Origin: Flavobacterium gillisiae
GTDB lineage: Bacteria > Bacteroidota > Bacteroidia > Flavobacteriales > Flavobacteriaceae
Direction: 5' to 3'
NCBI RefSeq assembly: GCF_900107635.1
Contig: NZ_FNRD01000004.1
Location: 248,001-312,000, forward strand
Length of the DNA: 64,000 bases
Both the position numbers and the translations under genes were made by a program. The number at the start of each line of letters is the position of its first letter. The stretch's first letter is position 1. The notes under the pieces are model-generated. The model was not told the origin of the DNA and did no database searches. It saw nothing but the letters and a program-made list of their open reading frames with translations. This document shows, piece after piece, positions 44,391-52,663 of this stretch.

Positions 44391-45671
44391 ATGAATAATA
44401 CTGCCCGTATTAAAAAAAACATGCAATTGATAAAATTGCGAAAATTAATTATTGTTTCTATTTTGATTAGTTTCCTTTCTGCTTTTTTAGCAATAACATT
44501 AAAGAAGCTAACCGACCATTACGAAGAAATTTTCTCCAGCCAAGCTACTTTACATCCTTTATTTATATTTCTTTTTCCAGTTTTTGGATTGTCGGTAATT
44601 TATTTTCTTAGACATTATGTGTTTAATAAAAAAGAGAATAAAGGAATCAATGAAGTCTTTGAAAGTACAGGTTCGAAAACCAAAAACTTACCCAAATCTA
44701 AGATTGCTTCTCATTTTATTAATGGATTGCTAACTGTTGTTTTTGGAGGTTCCACGGGAATTGAAGTTTCGACAGTTGTCGCTACAGCTACAATAGGATC
44801 AGTGGCACAACGGAAACAAAATATATTTAAAGAATACAAAACTGAGCTGATTTGTGCGGGAATAGCGGCTGGAATCACAGCTTTATTTAACAGCCCTATC
44901 GCGGGACTATTTTTTGTGTTCGAAGTTATTTCTAGAAAAATAACACGTGCTTTTTTAATCACTAATCTTATTGCGGTTACTTTTGCTTTTGGGCTTGTTT
45001 ACTTAATAGATGAGAAACCAATATTTACTGTAGACATCATAACGTGGCACATAAGAGCAATTCCGTACTTTATTTTGTTAGGGATTATTGCAGGGATTAA
45101 TTCTGTTTATCTAACGCGTTGCGTATTGTTTTTTAAAAATAATCTAAGCCAAATAAGAAGTCATTACTACAAAATCTTAATTGGGTCTGTAATATTGAGT
45201 TGCTCACTATTTTTCTTTCCGCAATTATATGGAGAAGGATATCACGCGATTAAAATGATTTTTATGAATCCAAATGAGGTGAAAATATCTTATAGTTTAT
45301 TATATACCTTTATAGGTATCATTATATTAAAACCCATTGTCACATCGGCAACTTTATTTTCTGGTGGAGATGGCGGTGTTTTTGCGCCTAGCCTTTTCAT
45401 TGGAGCTTTTTTAGGATTATTTGTAGCGCTGCTTTTAAACACTTATTTAAACGCAAATATAATTCCAGTTAACTTTATGGTCATAGGAATGGCAGCGGTT
45501 TTAAGCGCTAGTATTCATGCCCCTTTTACTGCACTATTTTTAATTTGCGGGTTAATAAATGATTATACCCTATTTTTTCCCATTTTAGTTGTTTGTCTGA
45601 TTTCAAAATACACGGCAAAGATGATTTATCCACATTCTGTATATTCCTACGCTGCTAGTGTAGTAAAATAA
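44391..45671 (+). CDS. ClC-type chloride channel/antiporter family protein
   Basis: A 426-residue membrane protein with about ten to twelve helices. The signature motifs are recognisable but divergent. The GxEGP region reads GGSTGIEVSTVV, keeping the glutamate but not the proline. GGDGGVFAPSLFIGA matches the third chloride-binding motif GxFxP. I do not find a canonical GSGIP motif. It is followed after 6 bp by the HPP gene and is probably co-transcribed with it. Anion selectivity is therefore uncertain. Confidence 0.85.
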   Translation: MNNTARIKKNMQLIKLRKLIIVSILISFLSAFLAITLKKLTDHYEEIFSSQATLHPLFIFLFPVFGLSVIYFLRHYVFNKKENKGINEVFESTGSKTKNLPKSKIASHFINGLLTVVFGGSTGIEVSTVVATATIGSVAQRKQNIFKEYKTELICAGIAAGITALFNSPIAGLFFVFEVISRKITRAFLITNLIAVTFAFGLVYLIDEKPIFTVDIITWHIRAIPYFILLGIIAGINSVYLTRCVLFFKNNLSQIRSHYYKILIGSVILSCSLFFFPQLYGEGYHAIKMIFMNPNEVKISYSLLYTFIGIIILKPIVTSATLFSGGDGGVFAPSLFIGAFLGLFVALLLNTYLNANIIPVNFMVIGMAAVLSASIHAPFTALFLICGLINDYTLFFPILVVCLISKYTAKMIYPHSVYSYAASVVK

Positions 45672-45677
45672 ATATTT

Positions 45678-46277
45678 ATGCCAGCTGAAAAAATTAAAAG
45701 AAGTTATCGTAAGACTAAATACATACTTTATAAAGAAACGCTAGTTGATTTTAGAGAAAAATTTTGGTCGTTTGTTGGTTCCTTTATTGGGATAGGGACG
45801 CTTGCTTATTTACAATCTCAAACACTTCCAAATTCTGATGTCCTATTCCTTATAGGATCTTTTGGCGCATCCTCCGTTTTGATTTATGGTATTATCCAAA
45901 GTCCGCTAGCACAACCTCGAAATTTGATTGGGGGTCACGTTATCTCTGCAATTGTAGGGGTAACTATTGCAAAATTCATACCTGACATCTTGTGGTTAAC
46001 AGCTGCCTTATCCGTTTCAGTTTCTATTATTCTTATGCAATTGACAAAAACATTGCATCCTCCTGGAGGAGCTACCGCTTTGATAGCAGTAACTGGATCG
46101 GCACATATAAAAAATTTGGGATACTGGTATGTAATTTCACCGGTACTAAGCGGAGTCTTAATTCTTCTAGTGGTTGCCCTGATTTTTAATAATATGACGG
46201 TAAACAGATATTATCCTATTCATGGGAAATACCACAAATTCAGAAAAAAAATACATAAATATCTAAACAGCAAATAA
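45678..46277 (+). CDS. HPP-family integral membrane protein
   Basis: A 199-residue protein with about five membrane helices after a basic N-terminus (KIKRSYRKTKYILYKETL). The namesake motif HPPGGATALIA lies near residue 131. Plant and cyanobacterial relatives move nitrite across membranes; the function in this lineage is unknown. It directly follows the ClC gene (6-bp gap), suggesting paired anion transport. Confidence 0.85.
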   Translation: MPAEKIKRSYRKTKYILYKETLVDFREKFWSFVGSFIGIGTLAYLQSQTLPNSDVLFLIGSFGASSVLIYGIIQSPLAQPRNLIGGHVISAIVGVTIAKFIPDILWLTAALSVSVSIILMQLTKTLHPPGGATALIAVTGSAHIKNLGYWYVISPVLSGVLILLVVALIFNNMTVNRYYPIHGKYHKFRKKIHKYLNSK

Positions 46278-46502
46278 TTATAATTCTATATAATTACTTA
46301 TGTTTTATTTTTATTCGAATAATTAAATCGTAGCAATCACTTTTAGTGCTATTTTTAATTGGCAGACCTATAAATAGTTGATTTGGTTCTCTATAAATGC
46401 ATACGCAAAAATCTTATCAACAAATCTAGAATCTGTCTTGAAACTTCGGGATGAAATATAAAATTAAATTTTACCTTTGACCTCTCATTAAAAACAAAGA
46501 TT

Positions 46503-47042
46503 ATGGTTTACAAATTCAGAGTAATTCTAGATGCAGAAGAAGATATATTCAGAGATATTGCAATACTTGCAGATGACACTTTAGAAGATTTACATAACGC
46601 AATATTCAATTCCTTTGGTTTTGACGGTATGGAAGTAGCCTCGTTTTACACTTGTGATGAAACATGGAACCAGGAAGATGAAATTTCGCTTTTTGATACA
46701 GGCGATGTTGTTGGAGAGCAAAAAACAATGAGCTCTTACCAATTGTCAGATCTATTAGATGCTGAAAATACAAAAATCATCTATGTATATGATTTTATTA
46801 ATATGTGGACATTCTTAGTTGAATTAGCTGCTGTTGAAGAGCAAGAAGCTGGAAATTTATATCCCGAAACTTTATTTTCTCATGGTGAAATGCCAGACGA
46901 AGCAATGGAAAAAAGCTTTGAAGCAGACAATGCTGATGATTATGCCAATGATTATGAAGACGGATTAGACGAAGACGATTTGGACATGTTTGGCGGAGAC
47001 GACAGTTTTGAAGATTTTGGATCTGAGGAAAACTGGAATTAG
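46503..47042 (+). CDS. Plasmid pRiA4b ORF-3-like family protein (IS1096 passenger TnpR-like)
   Basis: A 179-residue protein. Residues 1-130 match the pRiA4b ORF-3-like fold: VYKFRVILDAEEDIFRDIAI, TLEDLHNAIFNSFGFDGMEV, FYTCDETWNQEDEISLFD. Residues 135-179 are a very acidic tail rich in Asp and Glu. Despite the transposon-derived family name, no transposase or inverted repeat is nearby, so it looks like a resident gene. The function is unknown. A terminator follows. Confidence 0.8.
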   Translation: MVYKFRVILDAEEDIFRDIAILADDTLEDLHNAIFNSFGFDGMEVASFYTCDETWNQEDEISLFDTGDVVGEQKTMSSYQLSDLLDAENTKIIYVYDFINMWTFLVELAAVEEQEAGNLYPETLFSHGEMPDEAMEKSFEADNADDYANDYEDGLDEDDLDMFGGDDSFEDFGSEENWN

Positions 47043-47066
47043 AATAGTAAAAAATAAGAATCAAGA

Positions 47067-47110
47067 GCCAAGATTAAAGACTTCTCTATTGTCTATAATC
47101 TTGGCTTTTT
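47067..47110 (+). terminator. Rho-independent terminator after the pRiA4b-like gene
   Basis: GCCAAGATTA (47067-47076) pairs perfectly with TAATCTTGGC (47096-47105), followed by five T. Confidence 0.85.
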
Positions 47111-47134
47111 CATCTAAAAAATAAAACACACAAA

Positions 47135-48193
47135 ATGATTAACTTATTCAACACTCACATCGAGACGCTTTCTATTCATAGAGTAGGGAACAAAAGTCGT
47201 AATGAAGCTATCTTCTTATCAGAGCAACCTTTTAGTCTTCAAGATGAAATTGTGCCTCTTATAAAAGAATTTTTCTTGAAACCTTTTAGAGAAAAAGAAG
47301 AAAACTATTTTCAGTTTGCGCATGAAGTAGATTTGGATTATAACGACATGTATAAATTTGCTTCAGCCATTTTTGAAAACCCGGCTAGTTTACATGAAAA
47401 TTCAAAGAATATCACTAATCATTTATTCGAACAATCGAACCATCCTCATATTAAGAATGGAGAGGTATATGTTACCTATCTGACAAACGTTAATATTGAT
47501 AACAATGTCGTTGATGCCATAGGTATATTTAAAAGTGAGTTGCAAGCTGACTTTTTACAATTTGAAGAAAAAGGAACACATTTAGAGATGATCCTGCAAC
47601 AAGGGATTAACTTAAGCAAACTAGATAAAGGATGTATCATTTTTAATCATAAAAAAGAAGAAGGATACAAAATATTGACTGTGGACAGCAACCGTTATGA
47701 TGCGAGATACTGGTTAGAGCATTTCCTATCTGTTGATGCTTTTGAAGATGAAAACTTTATCACTAAAAAATACTTGAAGTTCTGTCAAAACTTTGCAAAA
47801 GACGTTGTTTTTCCTGCTGAAGACAAAAAAGAAGAAGTAATGTTCATGAACCGTTCTGTGAATTATTTTGCAAAAAATGATCAGTTTGAAGAAACTAACT
47901 TCTTGAATGAAGTATTAGACAATCCAGACCTAATTCCGGAATTTAAAAATTACAAGGTTGATAAAGGAGAAAAGTACAGCATTGAAGACGTAACTTCATT
48001 CCCTATTGCTAATGCTGCAGTTACGGATGCTCGCAAATCAATAAAAAATGTAATCAACTTAGACACGCATATCCAAATCAAAATGGATTTCATCAATCCA
48101 GAAAGTGCAGAAAAATATGTTGAAAAAGGTTGGGATGAAGAAAAACAGATGTATTACTATTTAGTTTATTTCAATAAAGAAGAAAAATCGTAA
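47135..48193 (+). CDS. Nucleoid-associated protein (NdpA/YejK family)
   Basis: A 352-residue cytoplasmic protein. HIETLSIHRVGNKSRNEAIF at the start, the DVTSFPIANAAVTDARKSIKN tract near residue 290 and the overall length fit the 37-kDa nucleoid-associated protein family (YejK). E. coli YejK is found on the nucleoid; its molecular role is not clear. It lies behind a terminator and is followed by another at 48222, so it is probably monocistronic. Confidence 0.83.
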   Translation: MINLFNTHIETLSIHRVGNKSRNEAIFLSEQPFSLQDEIVPLIKEFFLKPFREKEENYFQFAHEVDLDYNDMYKFASAIFENPASLHENSKNITNHLFEQSNHPHIKNGEVYVTYLTNVNIDNNVVDAIGIFKSELQADFLQFEEKGTHLEMILQQGINLSKLDKGCIIFNHKKEEGYKILTVDSNRYDARYWLEHFLSVDAFEDENFITKKYLKFCQNFAKDVVFPAEDKKEEVMFMNRSVNYFAKNDQFEETNFLNEVLDNPDLIPEFKNYKVDKGEKYSIEDVTSFPIANAAVTDARKSIKNVINLDTHIQIKMDFINPESAEKYVEKGWDEEKQMYYYLVYFNKEEKS

Positions 48194-48221
48194 AGCTTTT
48201 TTTACTTATGTAACTTTAAAA

Positions 48222-48259
48222 AATCCTCAATCACTATTAAGTAATTGAGGATTTTTTTT
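48222..48259 (+). terminator. Rho-independent terminator after the nucleoid-associated protein gene
   Basis: AATCCTCAAT (48222-48231) pairs with ATTGAGGATT (48244-48253), followed by a T-tract. Confidence 0.85.
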
Positions 48260-48432
48260 AACACCCTAGTAACCAACTAATTCACAACTTTAGTATTAGC
48301 TTATAAATATTTTAATAATTATCAGAATTATTTTACTTATTTAACAAAAACATGTATTTAATCGATTAAATTGTTTGTTTAAACGATTTTTAGATAGTTT
48401 TATAAGCCCAAATCTATCTAAACGCCACTAGT

Positions 48433-48675
48433 ATGAGTACAGTCGAAATCAAAGAAAATTTTTTAAGTAAAAAATTATATTGTTTACTTTTTGGCCATAA
48501 AATAATTACTACGCGTGACATTACGAATCATTTAAAGGAATATAAATGTACTGTTTGTCAATTAGAACTAACAAATGATCAAAGGGGAAACAAAACATTT
48601 CTAACACCTGAATTAAAAGATATAAATAATACTCTAAAAAATTTTTATGTAAAGAAAAGTCTTCAGCATATTTAG
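48433..48675 (+). CDS. Small CxxC protein of unknown function
   Basis: An 80-residue protein. YCLLFGHKIITTRDITNHLK followed by YKCTVCQLELTND resembles the DUF1660-like small proteins (FGHK, then CxxC), which may bind a metal through His and the two cysteines. No signal peptide. The start at ATG 48433 follows an AT-rich leader. No partner can be named from the neighbourhood. The call as a real gene rests on the motif pair. Confidence 0.5.
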   Translation: MSTVEIKENFLSKKLYCLLFGHKIITTRDITNHLKEYKCTVCQLELTNDQRGNKTFLTPELKDINNTLKNFYVKKSLQHI

Positions 48676-49069
48676 ATGACTTAAATTTTTTATTAAATAC
48701 TATTTCTTTAACCCTCTAAAAATCACAAAAGATGCTAATATTATTACTGACCCACTGTATTTTACTTATGAAGCAAAATCTGAAACGAAAAAAAGAAATC
48801 AAAATCTGAAATCTATATTTCCCTATTTTACTTATGTTCCTTACTAATGAACCTGTTCTCAAGCTCAGACTGAAATAAGCCGTAGACTTAATAGTCTCAG
48901 TTAACAAATCAGAAAACTCGAGTTTATTTAGGCCATTTAGTAAAGCTTGTTCTAAACCTTAAAAATATTAAACCTTCAATTACACTAGTGGTTGGAGTTT
49001 TTTTTATAAATTTACAGAGGTGAAAAAGCTCATTTACTAGTAATTTTGCCTTTTTAAATCCACTTCAGA
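48676..49069. other. Non-coding gap before the GAF gene
   Basis: A 394-bp gap with no credible gene. A terminator-like hairpin lies at 48970-49005: an imperfect CTTCAA/TTGGAG stem followed by eight T. A TAATTTTG -7-like box (49041-49048) lies 21 bp before the GAF gene ATG, without an obvious -33 element. Confidence 0.45.
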
Positions 49070-51439
49070 ATGAACACCTTAGTATTTAACGACAGCCCTT
49101 TTAAAACACTAATTTCCTTTCATAAACTAATCGAATCATTGGAAGAAATAGCATTGTCAGATATTGATTATCGTTCTAATTATGCAAAGGCAGTGTTAAA
49201 AGAAATTGAACCAATACCTGAATTTAGAACCGGTATTGCCGATTTATCAATTATTGAAAAGAACAAAACACTTATAAAATATTTACTGGCTGATTTATTC
49301 CCGACTTCATTAACAAATAATGAGATTAAAGCCGTTACGATTCCGTTTCAAAATTTGACTTTTAATTATTCAGAAAGGTTCAAAAAAATATTAAATGCTG
49401 CAGGAGATTTTGATTTAACAATAAGAGACTTTAGCGATGATCAATTTTATGTACTAAGCTGTATCTTAATATTAAATTCCTATTATCGTCAGCAGTTTGA
49501 TTACAACAAGCCTTTATTCTATGATATTCCAAATTCAGATGGAATTATAAATCATTATCGCATTCTATACAATGCTGATTTCATAGAGATATACCCCACA
49601 GAAAAAGCCGTTCTATTATCATCTGAAGATATTGATGAATTGATGGACAATTATAGTAATATCGATTTATGGAAAGAGAAATTCCCTTTAGAAAGTTGGG
49701 TTCTAAAAGGTTTTGGGATAGTAACGCTTTATGATGCTACCAAGGAAAGTGCCATATCTAATTTAAAAAGTAATCTTTTAAAACCTGAAAAAGGACAAAA
49801 TGATATTAATAAAAACTCAGACGCAATATTTAAATCAATATTTAAAGTTCCTGATTTAAGAATAGGTCTAGTCATATATAACGAAGAAGAAGGTAAATTT
49901 ATACGGCCGCCTTTTAAAAATGAAGAGGTGGAAAGTTTCATTCTTCTGGATGAAAACGAAATCCCTTGCGAAAAAGCTTTTCTCGGATGCTCCTTCAGCA
50001 CACTTCTAGAAGATAAAAAACCATTTTCAATTTCAAATGTGGAGCATTTTTCCACTATTCCCGGTAATGAAAAGTTTGCTAAACATTTATTAGCTCAAGG
50101 CATTAAAAGTTGCATTCTGGCACCGGTAATAAAAGACAATAAATTGCTAGGGATTATGGAACTCGTTTCATCCAAACCAAGACAACTAAATAGTATCAAT
50201 GCAAACAATCTGGACCTTATATTGCCGTACATCGTAGATACTATGGAACGGTACAATATGGATTTAGAAAACCAAGTAGAAGCTATAATTCAACGTGAAT
50301 ATACTGCAATACACTCCAGTGTTTACTGGAAATTTAGAAATGAGGCACAAAAATATTTTCAAACAAACACCTCTAATAAGGATTATATATTTAAAGAAAT
50401 TGTTTTCAAAGAAGTGTATCCACTGTATGGTCAAATTGACATTAAAGGTTCCTCTGAACACCGAAACGCAACTGTCAAAGAAGATTTAAAAAATCAACTT
50501 AATGTATTATCTGCCATTTTTGAAAATTTAGAAGCAAATAGTACACTTCCTTTACTGGAGCAACGAAAATTTGAAATGCAATCGTACGCTAAAGAATTGC
50601 AATTAGAATTAAAAGCAGATACAGAACAACAGATTCAAAACTACATTCAAAAAGAAATACACCCCATTTTATCTAATTCAAAAATTGAGGGCGAATGTCA
50701 GTTATTGATAAATAGCTATTTTGAAGACTTAGATCCAAAAACAGGTTTGTTTTATCAAGCACGGAAAAAATTTGATGACGCTATGTCTATCATCAATAAA
50801 AAAATGGCTACGGTTCTAGACAAAGAACAGGTGGAAGCACAAAATATATTTCCTCATTATTTCGAAAGGTTTAAAACCGATGGAGTCGAGCACAATCTCT
50901 ATATTGGCGCATCGATTGCTCCTTCAAAACCCTTTGACTTAATGTATCTGAATAATTTAAGATTGTGGCAACTTCAAACGCTGTGCAAAATGGAATTAGA
51001 ACATCATCAGCTTAAATCAGCATTGCCCTATGAACTAGATGTAACTTCCTTAATTTTAGTGTTTAGTTCTCCTATTTCTATTCGTTTTAGAATGGATGAA
51101 AAACGTTTTGATGTTGACGGAACCTATAATGCCCGTTATGAAGTGGTAAAAAAACGTATTGATAAATCCAACATCAAAGGAACAACCGAAAGAATTACCC
51201 AAAAAGAGAAAATCACGATTGTGTACTCCCATAATTATGAAGAAACAGAATACTTAAAATATATCAAGTTCTTACAATTTAAAGGAATCCTTGAACCAAC
51301 AATAGAGCAATTTGACGTCGAAGAATTACAAGGTGTTTCTGGGCTTAAAGCACTACGAGTAAAGGTTTCAAATACTGTTGACAAAAACTCCCCTGACAAG
51401 AGATATACTTATCAGGAATTGCTCGATGAGTTGAATTAA
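49070..51439 (+). CDS. Large GAF-domain protein of unknown function
   Basis: A 789-residue cytoplasmic protein. A GAF-like domain lies about residues 250-405 (FSISNVEHFSTIPGNEKFAK and KSCILAPVIKDNKLLGIMEL). The N-terminal 240 residues and the C-terminal 380, largely helical, match nothing I recognise. No HATPase, GGDEF, HD or DNA-binding output is seen, so it is a ligand-sensing protein with an unknown output. The stop overlaps the stop of the convergent HD-DUF5706 gene by a few bases. Confidence 0.7.
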   Translation: MNTLVFNDSPFKTLISFHKLIESLEEIALSDIDYRSNYAKAVLKEIEPIPEFRTGIADLSIIEKNKTLIKYLLADLFPTSLTNNEIKAVTIPFQNLTFNYSERFKKILNAAGDFDLTIRDFSDDQFYVLSCILILNSYYRQQFDYNKPLFYDIPNSDGIINHYRILYNADFIEIYPTEKAVLLSSEDIDELMDNYSNIDLWKEKFPLESWVLKGFGIVTLYDATKESAISNLKSNLLKPEKGQNDINKNSDAIFKSIFKVPDLRIGLVIYNEEEGKFIRPPFKNEEVESFILLDENEIPCEKAFLGCSFSTLLEDKKPFSISNVEHFSTIPGNEKFAKHLLAQGIKSCILAPVIKDNKLLGIMELVSSKPRQLNSINANNLDLILPYIVDTMERYNMDLENQVEAIIQREYTAIHSSVYWKFRNEAQKYFQTNTSNKDYIFKEIVFKEVYPLYGQIDIKGSSEHRNATVKEDLKNQLNVLSAIFENLEANSTLPLLEQRKFEMQSYAKELQLELKADTEQQIQNYIQKEIHPILSNSKIEGECQLLINSYFEDLDPKTGLFYQARKKFDDAMSIINKKMATVLDKEQVEAQNIFPHYFERFKTDGVEHNLYIGASIAPSKPFDLMYLNNLRLWQLQTLCKMELEHHQLKSALPYELDVTSLILVFSSPISIRFRMDEKRFDVDGTYNARYEVVKKRIDKSNIKGTTERITQKEKITIVYSHNYEETEYLKYIKFLQFKGILEPTIEQFDVEELQGVSGLKALRVKVSNTVDKNSPDKRYTYQELLDELN

Positions 51440-52638
51440 AGCCTCACGGAATTAAATGCTATTACAAAAGCGATCACTGAAATTATTATTCCAATCATAA
51501 AAATATTATAGGTAATCCTTAATAATCTATATTTTTTTTCGAGAACAACACCTAGAAAATACAAATCTTTAATCATAGAGTTGTATAAATAGGCATTGTC
51601 TTTCATCATCTCATTTACTGCCCATTCGTATTCGACTAAAGGCATTTTATAAAAATTTCCAAAAAACAGTAAATTCACCTTTTTATCTTCTATATCTTGT
51701 CTTGTAAAAGTTCCAGTTGTAACTTTAGGACGCGTTGAAAGTATCGCGAAAATTATCGATACCACGCTAAACATCAGCATTATAAAAGTTGGAACGACCA
51801 GATGAGCATTATTAGCATTGTCTAATTTTGGAATTAAAGAAGATAATGCAATTGAGATAATAATAGCATTTACAGATAGTAATATATTAGCTTTACTATC
51901 TGCGATTCCGCTTAAACGAGTGTGATTACTTAGTGTTATTCTGAACAAAGTATCAACTCCGCGATCTGGTTTTACTTTCTTATCTTCCTTTTTAGTTTTC
52001 TTTTTTTTAATTTTGGTTACTTCCAGTGAATCGCTACTATCGTTTTGCATATTTTGTATTTCTTGTTCAATTACTTTAATATTTTTTTCTTTTAGAATCT
52101 GCCAATTTTCAATGGCATATTCAGTATAATATACGTGACGCTGAGATAACATTCTCAAGTTTTCTTGAGCCCATTCTAAGTCAGTGTATTTCACCCTATT
52201 TGTACTTTCCCATTCCCTTCTTAGTAGATTGCATTTTATTGGATAATCTTCCTTTGTAAAATGAAAAAAATCAGCATCCTTGATTATTTTTTCAAGAAGA
52301 GTTTGTGGTACATAATCGAAAATAGTTGCTTTTATAATACTAGAAACTTGTTGTATATATTCATCTGATTTATCTTTTTCCTTTAAAAAATCAGAAACAA
52401 TATCAATGCTATGATTTTCATGGTTTTCGCATCCGTATATATATCCAGTATCGTGAAACCAAGCTGCTACAAGTAATATTTCACTTTCCAGCGGACTTAA
52501 TTCCTCCTTTTTAGAAAGTTCTTGAACTGCAGTTACTACTTCTAAAGTATGGTTGCAATCATGATAGAAATATAAAACAGAAAGTTTATCTTTGAGTAAT
52601 TTACAAACAAAATTTTCGGCTTCTTCTATAAGATTCAT
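51436..52638 (-). CDS. HD-domain phosphohydrolase fused to a DUF5706 (Pycsar effector-type) membrane domain
   Basis: A 400-residue protein. The N-terminal HD domain (about 1-190) has His30 (CNHTLEVV), the His62-Asp63 pair (AAWFHDTGY), His73/His76 and Asp121 (KDADFFHF), a full set of metal ligands. A lysine-rich linker (206-225) follows. Then comes the DUF5706 region (about 228-395, RITLSNHTRLSGIADSKANI onward) with membrane helices near 250-270, 282-300 and 373-395. DUF5706 is the fold of Pycsar (cUMP/cCMP) antiphage effectors. No cyclase gene is adjacent. It may be a nucleotide-turnover membrane protein rather than a defence gene. Confidence 0.82.
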   Translation of the reverse strand: MNLIEEAENFVCKLLKDKLSVLYFYHDCNHTLEVVTAVQELSKKEELSPLESEILLVAAWFHDTGYIYGCENHENHSIDIVSDFLKEKDKSDEYIQQVSSIIKATIFDYVPQTLLEKIIKDADFFHFTKEDYPIKCNLLRREWESTNRVKYTDLEWAQENLRMLSQRHVYYTEYAIENWQILKEKNIKVIEQEIQNMQNDSSDSLEVTKIKKKKTKKEDKKVKPDRGVDTLFRITLSNHTRLSGIADSKANILLSVNAIIISIALSSLIPKLDNANNAHLVVPTFIMLMFSVVSIIFAILSTRPKVTTGTFTRQDIEDKKVNLLFFGNFYKMPLVEYEWAVNEMMKDNAYLYNSMIKDLYFLGVVLEKKYRLLRITYNIFMIGIIISVIAFVIAFNSVRL

Positions 52639-52663
52639 ATGTAAATTTTTATACTACTAAATT

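Noticed and set aside
46503..47042. An IS1096-type insertion sequence
   Set aside because: Only the passenger-like protein is present; no transposase, terminal repeats or target duplication were seen.
48716..48907. 63-codon minus-strand frame in the gap before the GAF gene
   Set aside because: Low-complexity Phe/Ser/Ile composition, no recognisable domain and no promoter in the right orientation.
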